Of a stretch of 64,000 nucleotides of DNA, positions 44,547 to 51,984 are shown one piece after another (position 1 is the stretch's first letter; each line of letters begins with the position of its first letter). This DNA comes from CAVZCC01 sp963773765 (GTDB lineage: Bacteria; Actinomycetota; Acidimicrobiia; Acidimicrobiales; Microtrichaceae). A program made the position numbers and the translations under genes. The stretch covers positions 248,001-312,000 of the forward strand of contig CAVZCC010000001.1 in assembly GCA_963773765.1 (NCBI GenBank), in the 5' to 3' direction. Below the pieces are notes generated by a model. The model did no database searches and was not told the origin of the DNA. It worked only from the letters and a program-made list of their open reading frames with translations.

Positions 44547-45319
44547 CCGGCCAGCTCGTCGAGGGGCGACCTCGTCCAGTTCATCGACGCCAAGGACCGG
44601 CGCTACCAGGCCACGCTCGCGGCCGGCAAGCAGTTCCACTCCCACTCCGGCTTCATCGAGCACGACGACGTCATCGGCCTGCCCGAGGGCTCCACCGTGC
44701 GGACCACCAAGGGCCAGGCGTTCGTCGTGGTCCGGCCCACGTTGAGCGAGTTCGTCCTCAAGATGCCGCGGGGCGCCCAGGTCATCTACCCCAAGGACAT
44801 CGGCCCGATCCTGATGCTGGCCGACATCGCTCCCGGGCGTGCGGGTGCTGGAGAGCGGTGTCGGGTCGGGCGCGCTGTCCATGGCCATGCTGCGCTGCGG
44901 CGTGGACATCGTGGGCTACGAGCTGCGGGAGGACTTCGCCGACCGGGCCCAGACAGAACGTCGAGCGGTTCCTGGGGGCGGAGGCCTCGACCCGGTACCG
45001 GGTGGAGCTGCGCGACTGCTACGACGGCATCGACGAGGTCGGCGTGGACCGGGTGGTGCTGGACCTGCCCGAGCCGTGGCAGGTGGTCCCGCACGCGGAG
45101 ACGGGCCCTCCGTCCCGGGGGCATCTGATCCTCGCCTACACGCCGAGCGTCACCCAGGTCATGCAGCTGCGGGAGACCCTGGAGCACTCCCGGTTCTTCG
45201 GCCTGGACACCCTCGAGGTGCTGCAGCGGGGCTGGTACGTGGAGGGCCAGGCCGTGCGGCCCGACCACCGCATGGTCGCCCACACCGGCTTCCTCACCTC
45301 GGCCCGCCTCGGCGCCTGA
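44543..45319 (+). CDS. trmI: tRNA (adenine-58-N1)-methyltransferase TrmI (frameshifted)
   Basis: This class I SAM methyltransferase makes m1A58 in the tRNA T-loop. The N-terminal beta domain reads LVQFIDAKDRRYQATLAAGK and FHSHSGFIEHDDVIGLPEGS, then FVLKMPRGAQVIYPKDIGPI; the SAM motif is VRVLESGVGSGALSMAMLRC and the substrate-pocket motif VDRVVLDLPEPWQVVPHAET. About 258 residues, normal length. GTG 44543 overlaps the ttuA stop. Breaks lie near 44575, 44838, 44955 and 45090-45120; the last includes a short G run (P-G-G) that has lost one G. Together with ttuA this forms a T-loop modification module. Confidence 0.88.
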   Translation: MTGQLVEGRPRPVHRRQGPALPGHARGRQAVPLPLRLHRARRRHRPARGLHRADHQGPGVRRGPAHVERVRPQDAAGRPGHLPQGHRPDPDAGRHRSRACGCWRAVSGRARCPWPCCAAAWTSWATSCGRTSPTGPRQNVERFLGAEASTRYRVELRDCYDGIDEVGVDRVVLDLPEPWQVVPHAETGPPSRGHLILAYTPSVTQVMQLRETLEHSRFFGLDTLEVLQRGWYVEGQAVRPDHRMVAHTGFLTSARLGA

Positions 45320-45336
45320 ACCGCGCCGGCCGCCCC

Positions 45337-45342
45337 TAGGTT
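45337..45342 (+). promoter_or_regulatory. -10 box, leaderless promoter of marP
   Basis: TAGGTT is 9 nt before GTG 45352. Confidence 0.5.
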
Positions 45343-45351
45343 GGACGGGTC

Positions 45352-46512
45352 GTGAACGGTCTGGACGTGGTGCTCATCCTGCTGGCCCTGCTGGCCGCGG
45401 TCGGTGGGTGGCGCCTCGGGTTCGTCACCCGGGCCATGGGCTGGGTCGGCGCCGCGCTGGGCCTCGCCCTGGCGGTCCTGGTGGTGCCGCGCCTGTTGAA
45501 CCGCCTGGAGCTCTCCTCGGAGACGGCCACGCTGTTGCTCGGCGCCGGGGCCCTGGTCCTGCTGGCGTCGATCGGCCAGGGCATCGGTGCCGCCATCGGG
45601 AGCCGCATGCGGGCCCCGGTGCACAGCGAGGTGGGCCGCGCCGTGGACTCCGCCGGCGGATCCCTGCTCGGCATCCTGGGCGTGCTGGTCCTGGCCTGGC
45701 TGGTGCTGCCGGTCATGGCCGAGGCCGACGGCTGGCCCTCCTCGGCGGCCCGCAACTCCGTGGTGGCCCGCTTCACCATCGACCACCTGCCCGACCCGCC
45801 GGACCAGTTGGCCGAGCTGGAACGGAACCTGGCCGGCGGGGACTTCCCCGAGCTGTTCGCCGGGTTGCAGCCCGCACCGGAGCTCCCGCCCGCGCCGACC
45901 GACAGCCCCATCACCCAGGAGGCACTGGACCGCCTGGCGGCCAGCACCGCCCGGGTGGAGGGCCAGGCCTGCGACGTGGTGCAGTCGGGGAGTGCGTTCA
46001 TGATCGCCCCCGGCCTGATGGCCACCAACGCCCACGTGGTCGCGGCGACACGGTCGGTCGAGCTGACGACACCGGACGGCCGGAGGGCCGACGGCGAGGT
46101 GGTGGCGTTCGATCCCCAGGTGGACCTGGCCCTGATCGCCACCGACCTGGACCGGCCCGTGCTGCCGCTGGCCGGCCCGGCCGACGGCGACCGGGGGCTG
46201 GTGCTCGGCTTCCCCGGCGGCGGCCCGCTGGCGCCGTCGCCGTTCGAGGTGGGCGAGCTCCTGCAGGCCCGGGGCTACGACATCTACGACCGGGAGGTCG
46301 TGGACCGGCGCCTCATGGTCCTGGCCAGCGACCTCGCTCCCGGTGACTCGGGGAGCGCGGTGGTGCGGGCCGACGGGTCCGTCATCGGGGTGGCGGTGGC
46401 CATCGCCCCCGACCGGGAGGGCGTGGCCTACGCCCTGGACCAGGCCGAACTGCCCGACCTGTTGGCCTCGGTGGCCGCCGGTCCGGTCGACACCGGTCCC
46501 TGCCTGCGCTGA
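45352..46512 (+). CDS. marP: MarP-type membrane serine protease (CvpA plus trypsin-like domain)
   Basis: This intact protein of 386 residues has four N-terminal membrane helices of the CvpA/colicin-V-production type (LDVVLILLALLAAVGGWRLG and onwards) and a periplasmic chymotrypsin-fold protease. The catalytic triad is visible as His227 (MATNAHVV), Asp258 (QVDLALIATD) and Ser333 (LAPGDSGSAVV). Two Cys (C-D-V in GQACDVV and the final GPCLR) could form the stabilising disulfide known in MarP. The family in Mycobacterium protects against acid and oxidative stress at the cell wall. GTG 45352 has a -10 box 9 nt before it. Confidence 0.9.
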   Translation: MNGLDVVLILLALLAAVGGWRLGFVTRAMGWVGAALGLALAVLVVPRLLNRLELSSETATLLLGAGALVLLASIGQGIGAAIGSRMRAPVHSEVGRAVDSAGGSLLGILGVLVLAWLVLPVMAEADGWPSSAARNSVVARFTIDHLPDPPDQLAELERNLAGGDFPELFAGLQPAPELPPAPTDSPITQEALDRLAASTARVEGQACDVVQSGSAFMIAPGLMATNAHVVAATRSVELTTPDGRRADGEVVAFDPQVDLALIATDLDRPVLPLAGPADGDRGLVLGFPGGGPLAPSPFEVGELLQARGYDIYDREVVDRRLMVLASDLAPGDSGSAVVRADGSVIGVAVAIAPDREGVAYALDQAELPDLLASVAAGPVDTGPCLR

Positions 46513-46545
46513 GGCCGGGTCCCCGCGCCGGGGAGTGCCGGTCAC

Positions 46546-46551
46546 TAGCGT
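46546..46551 (+). promoter_or_regulatory. -10 box of Thr-rich protein gene
   Basis: TAGCGT lies 27 nt before GTG 46579, leaving a leader with an AGGAGGAG ribosome site. Confidence 0.4.
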
Positions 46552-46578
46552 CGGGTCCCCGTCCCAGGAGGAGCCGTC

Positions 46579-47028
46579 GTGACCGACCAGTACCCACAGC
46601 AACCGGGCCCAGAGAACGACCCGACCCGCATGATGCCGCAGACCCCGGCCCAACAGCCGGGGGCGGACCCGAACGCCCCCTACCAGCAGCCCGGCGGCCA
46701 GCCGCCCGGGGCCCAGCCGCCGTACCAGCAGCCCCCACCGCCCTCCGGCGGGGTGCCGGGATGGGCCGTGGGCGTGATCGTCCTGTTGGTGGTGCTGGTC
46801 GGCCTGGTGGCCTTCCTGCTGCTGCGGGACGACGGCTCCACCGACGACACGACGACCACCACCTCCACCACCGTGGCGACCACGGCCGCGCCCACCACCC
46901 GGCCGCCCACCACCAGGGCACCGACGACGGCGGCTCCCACCACACGGGCGCCCACCACGGCCCCCACCACCGCACCCACCACGGCGCCGACGACGGCGCC
47001 GACCACCGAGACCACCGCGGCGCCGTAG
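46579..47028 (+). CDS. Single-pass membrane protein with Pro/Gln-rich head and Thr-Ala-Pro repeat tail
   Basis: This intact protein of 149 residues has a Pro/Gln-rich cytoplasmic head (QQPGPENDPTRMMPQTPAQQ and PYQQPGGQPPG), one membrane helix (about residues 61-81, GWAVGVIVLLVVLVGLVAFL) and a tail of about 55 residues made almost only of Thr, Ala and Pro (TTRPPTTRAPTT, TTAPTTAPTTAP). The tail is probably disordered and extracytoplasmic, perhaps spanning the cell wall or glycosylated. No functional domain is recognised. The nucleotide repeat is described separately. Confidence 0.75.
   Translation: MTDQYPQQPGPENDPTRMMPQTPAQQPGADPNAPYQQPGGQPPGAQPPYQQPPPPSGGVPGWAVGVIVLLVVLVGLVAFLLLRDDGSTDDTTTTTSTTVATTAAPTTRPPTTRAPTTAAPTTRAPTTAPTTAPTTAPTTAPTTETTAAP
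46850..47025 (+). repeat. Low-complexity Thr-Ala-Pro coding repeat
   Basis: Imperfect short tandem repeats of CCCACCACC/GCGCCGACG type encode the Thr-Ala-Pro tail. The codon variety shows the repeat is protein-driven and not a recently expanded DNA microsatellite. Confidence 0.7.
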
Positions 47029-47040
47029 GCCCGCGACGCG

Positions 47041-47072
47041 GCGGACGACGGGGGCCGGAGCCCCCGTCGTCC
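47041..47072. terminator. Bidirectional terminator-like hairpin
   Basis: The 14-bp perfect stem CGGACGACGGGGGC and its complement enclose a 4-nt loop (CGGA). It lies between the ends of the convergent Thr-rich and ferredoxin genes. There is no long U tract, as is usual in this GC range, so its role is inferred from position and stem strength. Confidence 0.65.
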
Positions 47073-47126
47073 GTCTGCGTCCTGTGTCGTTGCCGTGGCC
47101 CCGGTGGTGCCGGGGTCACGTCGGTG

Positions 47127-47369
47127 TTACTCGGCCTCGATGAAGATGCACTCGCCGGGGCACTCCTCGGCGGACTCGATCACACCCTCGAGCTCCCCGT
47201 CGGGGATGGGGGCCATGCCCTCCGCTCCGCCGGGGTCGCTGTAGACCTTGTCGCCTTCCTTGACGTAGGCGAGCCCATCGTCCAGCAACGTGAACACGGC
47301 GGGCGAGATCTCCTCGCACAGCCCGTCTCCGGTGCAGAGATCCTGGTCGATCCAGACCTTCATGCCCAT
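47127..47369 (-). CDS. Ferredoxin (3Fe-4S or 4Fe-4S, Fer4_15-type)
   Basis: This small acidic electron carrier of about 80 residues begins KVWIDQDLCTGDGLCEEISP and ends IESAEECPGECIFIEAE. The Cys pattern, Cys-x5-Cys at the front and Cys-Pro-x2-Cys at the end, fits single-cluster ferredoxins that often serve cytochromes P450 or other monooxygenases. Position two of the cluster motif is Asp (CTGDGLC), as in the 3Fe-4S type. ATG 47369 is chosen; the second Met at 47363 is an alternative. A TAGAAT box lies about 62 nt upstream. No P450 is adjacent, so its partner is unknown. Confidence 0.88.
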   Translation of the reverse strand: MGMKVWIDQDLCTGDGLCEEISPAVFTLLDDGLAYVKEGDKVYSDPGGAEGMAPIPDGELEGVIESAEECPGECIFIEAE

Positions 47370-47589
47370 GGTGTTTGACCTGCCTTCGGATCGGCCCGTC
47401 GGTCGGGCCTCGGACACTCTCGACACACGCATTCTACACGCGTCGGAGAATTTGCACGGTAATCGCGGTGGAAATTCTTGGACAGGGTCGGGTGAGGGCG
47501 GGATGATCCACCCCGGTGGCGCCGGAACGTGCCGCCGCAGGGGTAGAACAGTCGCACGGGTGCAGCGCCCGTTCCTACCGGGAGGTGCC
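47370..47589. other. Divergent intergenic region between ferredoxin and arc
   Basis: At 220 bp this is one of the least GC-rich stretches in the window (around 47415-47480). It contains a likely -10 for the ferredoxin (TAGAAT, minus strand, 47431-47436). I find no convincing TANNNT close to the arc start, only TAGAAC at 47544 and a GGGAGGTG ribosome site right before GTG 47590, so arc is probably read from an upstream, leadered promoter. Confidence 0.45.
47431..47436 (-). promoter_or_regulatory. -10 box of ferredoxin gene
   Basis: TAGAAT (minus strand) fits TANNNT closely and lies in the AT-richer part of the spacer, about 62 nt upstream of ATG 47369. Confidence 0.4.
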
Positions 47590-49344
47590 GTGGAGGGCCA
47601 GGAGTTCGACAGCGTCGACGAGGAGAACACCGCCCTGAGGGACCAGGTGCGCGAGCTCGAGGACGAGGTGTCCTCGCTGGTGCGCCGGCTCCAGGACGCT
47701 CCCAAGCGGGTCCGGACCCTGGAGGAGCGCCTCCTGGAGACCAAGGGACAGCTGGCCCAGGCCGTCAGCCAGAACGAGAAGCTCACCTTCACCCTGCGGG
47801 AGGCCCGCGACCACATCGCCGCCCTCCGCGACGAGGTGGACAAGCTGACCCAGCCTCCGTCGGCCTACGCCACGCTCCTGGGCCTCAACGACGACGGCAC
47901 CGTGGACGTCCAGGCCGCCGGCCGCAAGATGCGGGTGGAGGTCTCACCCGGCATCGACGAGGACGAGCTGCGGCGCGGCGCCGAGGTGGTGCTCAACGAC
48001 GCCTACAACGTCGTGCTGGTGCGGGAGTCGGAGGAGTCGGGCGAGATCGTCACGTTCAAGGAGCTGCTCGACGACGGCCGGCGCGCCCTGGTGGTCGGGC
48101 GGGCCGACGAGGAACGTGTGGCCGAACTGGCCCACCAGCTGCTGGACGAGTCGTTGCGGGCCGGGGACAACGTGCTCATGGACGCCCGCTCGGGCCTGCT
48201 GCTGGAGAAGCTGCCCCGGCCGGAGGTGGAGGAGCTGGTCCTGGAGGAGGTGCCGGACATCGCCTACACCGACATCGGCGGCCTCGACGAGCAGATCGAG
48301 CAGATCACCGACGCGGTGGAGCTGCCGTTCCTGCACCAGGACCTGTTCCGGGAGTACGCGCTCCCCGCCCCCAAGGGCATCCTCCTCTACGGCCCCCCGG
48401 GCTGCGGCAAGACGCTCATCGCCAAGGCCGTGGCGAACAGCCTGGCCAAGAAGGTCACCGAGGCCACCGGCAAGGAGGCCCGCAGCTACTTCCTGAACAT
48501 CAAGGGCCCGGAGCTGCTCAACAAGTACGTGGGCGAGACCGAGCGCCACATCCGGCTGGTGTTCCAGCGGGCCCGGGAGAAGGCCGCGGACGGGACGCCC
48601 GTGATCGTGTTCTTCGACGAGATGGAGTCGCTGTTCCGCACCAGGGGCACCGGCATCTCGTCGGACATGGAGGCCACGATCGTGCCGCAGCTCCTGGCCG
48701 AGATCGACGGCGTGGAGACGCTCAAGAACGTGATCGTCATCGGGGCCTCCAACCGGGAGGACCTGATCGACCCCGCCATCCTGCGCCCCGGCCGCCTGGA
48801 CGTGAAGATCAAGATCCACCGCCCGGACTCGGAGGCGGCGGCCCAGATCTTCTCCCAGTACCTCACCACCGGGATCCCGCTCGACGCGGCGGAGATCGAG
48901 TCCCTCGGCGGCGGCGACGCGGACAAGGCCGTGGCCGCCATGATCGAGCGCACCGTGGAGGAGATGTACCGCACGGACGAGGCCAACCAGTTCCTGGAGG
49001 TCACCTACCAGAACGGCGACAAGGAGATCATGTACTTCAAGGACTTCTCGTCCGGGGCCATGATCGAGAACGTCGTGCGCCGGGCCAAGAAGCTGGCCAT
49101 CAAGCGTGAACTGGCCGCCGGCACCCGCGGGGTCCGGGTCCAGGACCTGATCGAGAGCATCCACCAGGAGTACAAGGAGCACGAGGACCTGCCCAACACC
49201 ACCAACCCGGACGACTGGGCGAAGATCTCGGGCAAGAAGGGCGAGCGGATCGTCTACGTACGGACCCTGGTCCACCACACGGAGTCCCAGGACCCCGCCG
49301 GCGGTCGGTCCATCGAGGCCGTCGCCACCGGCCAGTACCTGTAG
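47590..49344 (+). CDS. arc: Proteasome-associated ATPase ARC/Mpa
   Basis: This intact AAA+ unfoldase of 584 residues recognises Pup-tagged proteins and feeds them to the 20S proteasome. An N-terminal coiled coil (about residues 8-80, DEENTALRDQVRELEDEVSS) binds Pup, followed by OB folds, then the AAA domain with Walker A GPPGCGKT (about residue 268), Walker B VIVFFDEME (about 337) and the arginine-finger region ILRPGRLDVKIKIHRPD. It ends GQYL, the penultimate-Tyr motif that docks into the proteasome alpha ring. GTG 47590 has a GGGAGGTG site. It is first in the Pup-proteasome locus; the dop GTG starts in its TAG. Confidence 0.97.
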   Translation: MEGQEFDSVDEENTALRDQVRELEDEVSSLVRRLQDAPKRVRTLEERLLETKGQLAQAVSQNEKLTFTLREARDHIAALRDEVDKLTQPPSAYATLLGLNDDGTVDVQAAGRKMRVEVSPGIDEDELRRGAEVVLNDAYNVVLVRESEESGEIVTFKELLDDGRRALVVGRADEERVAELAHQLLDESLRAGDNVLMDARSGLLLEKLPRPEVEELVLEEVPDIAYTDIGGLDEQIEQITDAVELPFLHQDLFREYALPAPKGILLYGPPGCGKTLIAKAVANSLAKKVTEATGKEARSYFLNIKGPELLNKYVGETERHIRLVFQRAREKAADGTPVIVFFDEMESLFRTRGTGISSDMEATIVPQLLAEIDGVETLKNVIVIGASNREDLIDPAILRPGRLDVKIKIHRPDSEAAAQIFSQYLTTGIPLDAAEIESLGGGDADKAVAAMIERTVEEMYRTDEANQFLEVTYQNGDKEIMYFKDFSSGAMIENVVRRAKKLAIKRELAAGTRGVRVQDLIESIHQEYKEHEDLPNTTNPDDWAKISGKKGERIVYVRTLVHHTESQDPAGGRSIEAVATGQYL

Positions 49345-50858
49345 TGGCCATCCCGAAGATCTGCGGCATCGAGACCGAGTACGGGATCCTCGTCCGTGGT
49401 GCGGGCGAGTCCAACCCGATCTCTGCCTCCTCCATGCTCATCAACGCGTACCTGTCCGCCCTGGACGCGGCCCGGGGCGTGCAGCGGGCCCAGCGGGTGG
49501 GATGGGACTTCGAGGACGAGTCGCCCGGCAACGACGCCCGGGAGGAGGCCCTGCTCCTCAGCCTGGCCCCGGAGGTGGAGACGCACCTCGTCAACGCGGT
49601 GCTCACCAACGGCGCCCGCTACTACGTGGACCACGCCCACCCCGAGTACTCCTGCCCGGAGGCGCCCGACGCCCGCACCGCGTTGGTGCACGACCGGGCC
49701 GGGGAGGAGGTCCTGGTCCGGTCCATGGACGCGGCCCGGCGCCTGCTGCCCGAGGGCCAGGAGATCGTCGTCTACAAGAACAACTCCGACGGCAAGGGCA
49801 ACAGCTACGGCTGCCACGAGAACTTCCTGGTGGACCGCACGGTGCCGTTCGGACGGATCGTGGCCCACGCCACCACCCACCTGGTGACCCGCCAGGTCTT
49901 CACCGGCGCGGGCAAGGTCGGCTCGGAGGCGCCCGGCATGCGCACCGACGACGTGCCGTTCCAGCTGACCCAACGGGCCGACTTCTTCGAGGAGGAGGTG
50001 GGCCTCGAGACCACGCTCAAGCGTCCGATCATCAACACCCGCGACGAGCCCCACGCGGACGCCCAGAAGTACCGGCGCCTCCACGTCATCACCGGCGACG
50101 CCAACCTGAGCGAGGTGCAGACCTTCCTCAAGCTCGGGACCACCGCGCTGGTCCTGGCCATGATCGAGGACGACGCCCTGGGCGATCCCATGACGTTCGC
50201 CCGTCCCGTGCCGGCCATGCACCAGGTGTCCTGGGACCTGACCCTGCGCCAGCCGATCGAGATGGCCGACGGCACCTCCATGACGGCGCTCGACGTCCAG
50301 TGGGCGCTGCTGGGCGCGGCCCGGGACTACGCCGCGTCGCGGGGGCTCGAGCCCCTGGGCCCGGAGGAGGTGGGGGAGGCGATCCTCACCCGGTGGGAGG
50401 CCGTGCTGAGCGGCCTGGAGTCCGACCCCATGACGCTGGCGGACCAGTTGGACTGGGTGGCCAAGTACCGCCTGTTCTCCGCCTACCGGGAACGGGACGG
50501 CATGGACTGGTCGGACCCCCGCCTGGTGGCCATGGACCTGCAGTACCACGACCTGCGGCCGGGTTCGTGCCTGGCCCGCCGGGTGGGCCTGGAACGCCTC
50601 ACCACCGACGACGAGGTCATGGCAGCGGTCACCGAGCCACCCGACGGGACCAGGGCCTACTTCCGGGGAACGTGCCTGGCACGGTTCGCGGAGGACATCG
50701 TCGCGGCCAACTGGGACTCGATCGTGTTCGACACCGGCGACTCCTCCCTGCAGCGCGTGCCGATGCTGGAGCCGGGCCGGGGCACGGAGGCCCACGTCGG
50801 GGACCTCCTGCGCTCCGCCACCTCCTCGGCGGACCTGCTGGCACGCCTCGGGCGCTGA
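49344..50858 (+). CDS. dop: Deamidase/depupylase Dop
   Basis: This intact enzyme of 504 residues is of the glutamine-synthetase-like Pup-ligase fold. It converts the C-terminal Gln of Pup to Glu and also removes Pup from substrates. It begins PKICGIETEYGILVRGAGES (Glu10 and Glu12 for Mg-ATP), has the Dop-specific insertion loop around residues 44-76 (ARGVQRAQRVGWDFEDESPG), the catalytic Asp near 96 in YYVDHAHPEYSCPEAPD, and RPIINTRDEPHADAQKYRRL. The loop distinguishes it from PafA. The start overlaps the arc stop (TAGTG). The Pup made here ends in Gln, so Dop is needed. Confidence 0.96.
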   Translation: MAIPKICGIETEYGILVRGAGESNPISASSMLINAYLSALDAARGVQRAQRVGWDFEDESPGNDAREEALLLSLAPEVETHLVNAVLTNGARYYVDHAHPEYSCPEAPDARTALVHDRAGEEVLVRSMDAARRLLPEGQEIVVYKNNSDGKGNSYGCHENFLVDRTVPFGRIVAHATTHLVTRQVFTGAGKVGSEAPGMRTDDVPFQLTQRADFFEEEVGLETTLKRPIINTRDEPHADAQKYRRLHVITGDANLSEVQTFLKLGTTALVLAMIEDDALGDPMTFARPVPAMHQVSWDLTLRQPIEMADGTSMTALDVQWALLGAARDYAASRGLEPLGPEEVGEAILTRWEAVLSGLESDPMTLADQLDWVAKYRLFSAYRERDGMDWSDPRLVAMDLQYHDLRPGSCLARRVGLERLTTDDEVMAAVTEPPDGTRAYFRGTCLARFAEDIVAANWDSIVFDTGDSSLQRVPMLEPGRGTEAHVGDLLRSATSSADLLARLGR

Positions 50859-50883
50859 GTGCCGGTTGCCACGGGAAGTGCCC

Positions 50884-50893
50884 ACCGATCGGT
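50884..50893. promoter_or_regulatory. Perfect palindrome upstream of pup promoter
   Basis: ACCGATCGGT is a perfect 10-bp palindrome 13 nt upstream of the presumed pup -10 box. Short CG-rich palindromes arise easily by chance at this base composition, so a regulatory role is only a suggestion. Confidence 0.25.
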
Positions 50894-50905
50894 CGGGGGC
50901 CGCGG

Positions 50906-50911
50906 TACGGT
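50906..50911 (+). promoter_or_regulatory. -10 box of pup
   Basis: TACGGT lies 23 nt before ATG 50935; a CGGAGG ribosome site lies in the short leader. It would let pup be transcribed apart from arc-dop. Confidence 0.45.
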
Positions 50912-50934
50912 GACCGGGACGCGGAGGTTCTGAA

Positions 50935-51129
50935 ATGGCAGAGCGAGAGCTCAAGAAGAAGTCGGCTCCCCAGCGTCGCGAGGACGAGGTGGAAGAAGCA
51001 CCTGCGTCCACGGAGGCGGGAGCGAAGATCAAGGCCGAGCTGGACGAGTTGCTCGACGAGATCGACGACGTCCTGGAGACCAACGCCGAGGACTTCGTGA
51101 AGTCCTACATCCAGAAGGGCGGCCAGTAG
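50935..51129 (+). CDS. pup: Prokaryotic ubiquitin-like protein Pup
   Basis: This intact 64-residue protein is the post-translational tag of the bacterial proteasome. It is highly charged and disordered at the N-terminus (ERELKKKSAPQRREDEVEEA), has a helical part that forms the coiled-coil interaction with ARC (GAKIKAELDELLDEIDDVLE), and ends FVKSYIQKGGQ. The terminal Gly-Gly-Gln shows it is made in the Gln form and must be deamidated by Dop before PafA can attach it to substrate lysines. It is followed by prcB within 51 bp. Confidence 0.97.
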   Translation: MAERELKKKSAPQRREDEVEEAPASTEAGAKIKAELDELLDEIDDVLETNAEDFVKSYIQKGGQ

Positions 51130-51167
51130 CCGCCCCTGCCCGGCGCGGGGCCCGGCGCACGTCCGGG

Positions 51168-51173
51168 TAGCCT
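51168..51173 (+). promoter_or_regulatory. -10 box, leaderless promoter of prcBA
   Basis: TAGCCT is 7 nt before GTG 51181. Confidence 0.5.
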
Positions 51174-51180
51174 CCCGGAC

Positions 51181-51984
51181 GTGAACCTCCCGATCTACCA
51201 ACCCCAGGACGACCCGGGGCCCAACTTCGCAGAGCTCGTGCGCCGGGCCGGCCTGGTGCCGCCGGTCCCCGAGGGCCTGCTGGACAGCCGGCTGGCCATC
51301 ACCCACGGCACGACCTGCGTGGCGGTCCGCTACGCGGAGGGCGTCATCATGGGCGGTGACCGCCGGGCCACCTCCGGCAACTTCATCAGCCACCGCACCA
51401 TCGAGAAGGTCTTCCCGGCCGACCGCCACTCCGGTGTGGCCATCGCCGGTGCCGCAGGGCCCGCGGTGGAGATGGTGCGCCTGTTCCAGCTGCAGCTGGA
51501 GCACTACGAGAAGGTCGAGGGCTCGCCCATCAGCCTGGAGGGCAAGGCCAACCAGCTGTCCCAGATGGTCCGCAACCACCTGCCCGCCGCCATGCAGGGA
51601 CTGGCCGTGGTGCCGATCTTCGCGGGCTACGACACCGCCCGGGCCGAGGGTCGCCTGTTCCAGTACGACGTGACCGGCGGCCGGTACGAGGAGTACGACC
51701 ACGCCGCGACCGGCTCGGGCAGCCTGCACGCCACCACGGTGATCAAGCTGGGCTACCGCGACACCCTGGACGAGACCGCGGCGGTGGACCTGGTGCTGCG
51801 GGCGCTGTACGAGGCGGCCGACGAGGACTCCGCGACCGGCGGGCCGGACCTGGTCCGGGGCATCTATCCGGTGGTGGCCACCATCACCGACCGGGGCTTC
51901 GAGCGCCTGCCGGACGAGGACCTGCGGGTCCGGTACCTCGCCCTCCTGGAACGGGTGGCCAACGAGCGTGGAGGTGCGTCATGA
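51181..51984 (+). CDS. prcB: 20S proteasome beta subunit PrcB
   Basis: This intact catalytic subunit of 267 residues has a 43-residue propeptide ending SRLAITHG, followed by Thr44, which becomes the N-terminal nucleophile (TTCVAVRYAEGVIMGGDRRA). Asp and Lys of the active site lie in GGDRRATSGNFISHRTIEKV. Other landmarks are SGVAIAGAAGPAVEMVRLFQ and the glycine-rich SGSLHATTVIK. It forms the inner rings of the 20S core with PrcA. Its GTG lies 7 nt after TAGCCT. The end overlaps the prcA ATG by 4 bp. Confidence 0.97.
   Translation: MNLPIYQPQDDPGPNFAELVRRAGLVPPVPEGLLDSRLAITHGTTCVAVRYAEGVIMGGDRRATSGNFISHRTIEKVFPADRHSGVAIAGAAGPAVEMVRLFQLQLEHYEKVEGSPISLEGKANQLSQMVRNHLPAAMQGLAVVPIFAGYDTARAEGRLFQYDVTGGRYEEYDHAATGSGSLHATTVIKLGYRDTLDETAAVDLVLRALYEAADEDSATGGPDLVRGIYPVVATITDRGFERLPDEDLRVRYLALLERVANERGGAS

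Noticed and set aside
46850..47025. Tandem repeats that could be mistaken for a CRISPR array or a microsatellite
   Set aside because: The units are short, variable and in frame with a Thr-Ala-Pro protein tail; there are no uniform repeats or spacers.
50866..50911. A full -35/-10 promoter for pup from TTGCCA (50866) and TACGGT (50906)
   Set aside because: The spacing is 34 bp, twice the usual distance, so only the -10 box is kept.
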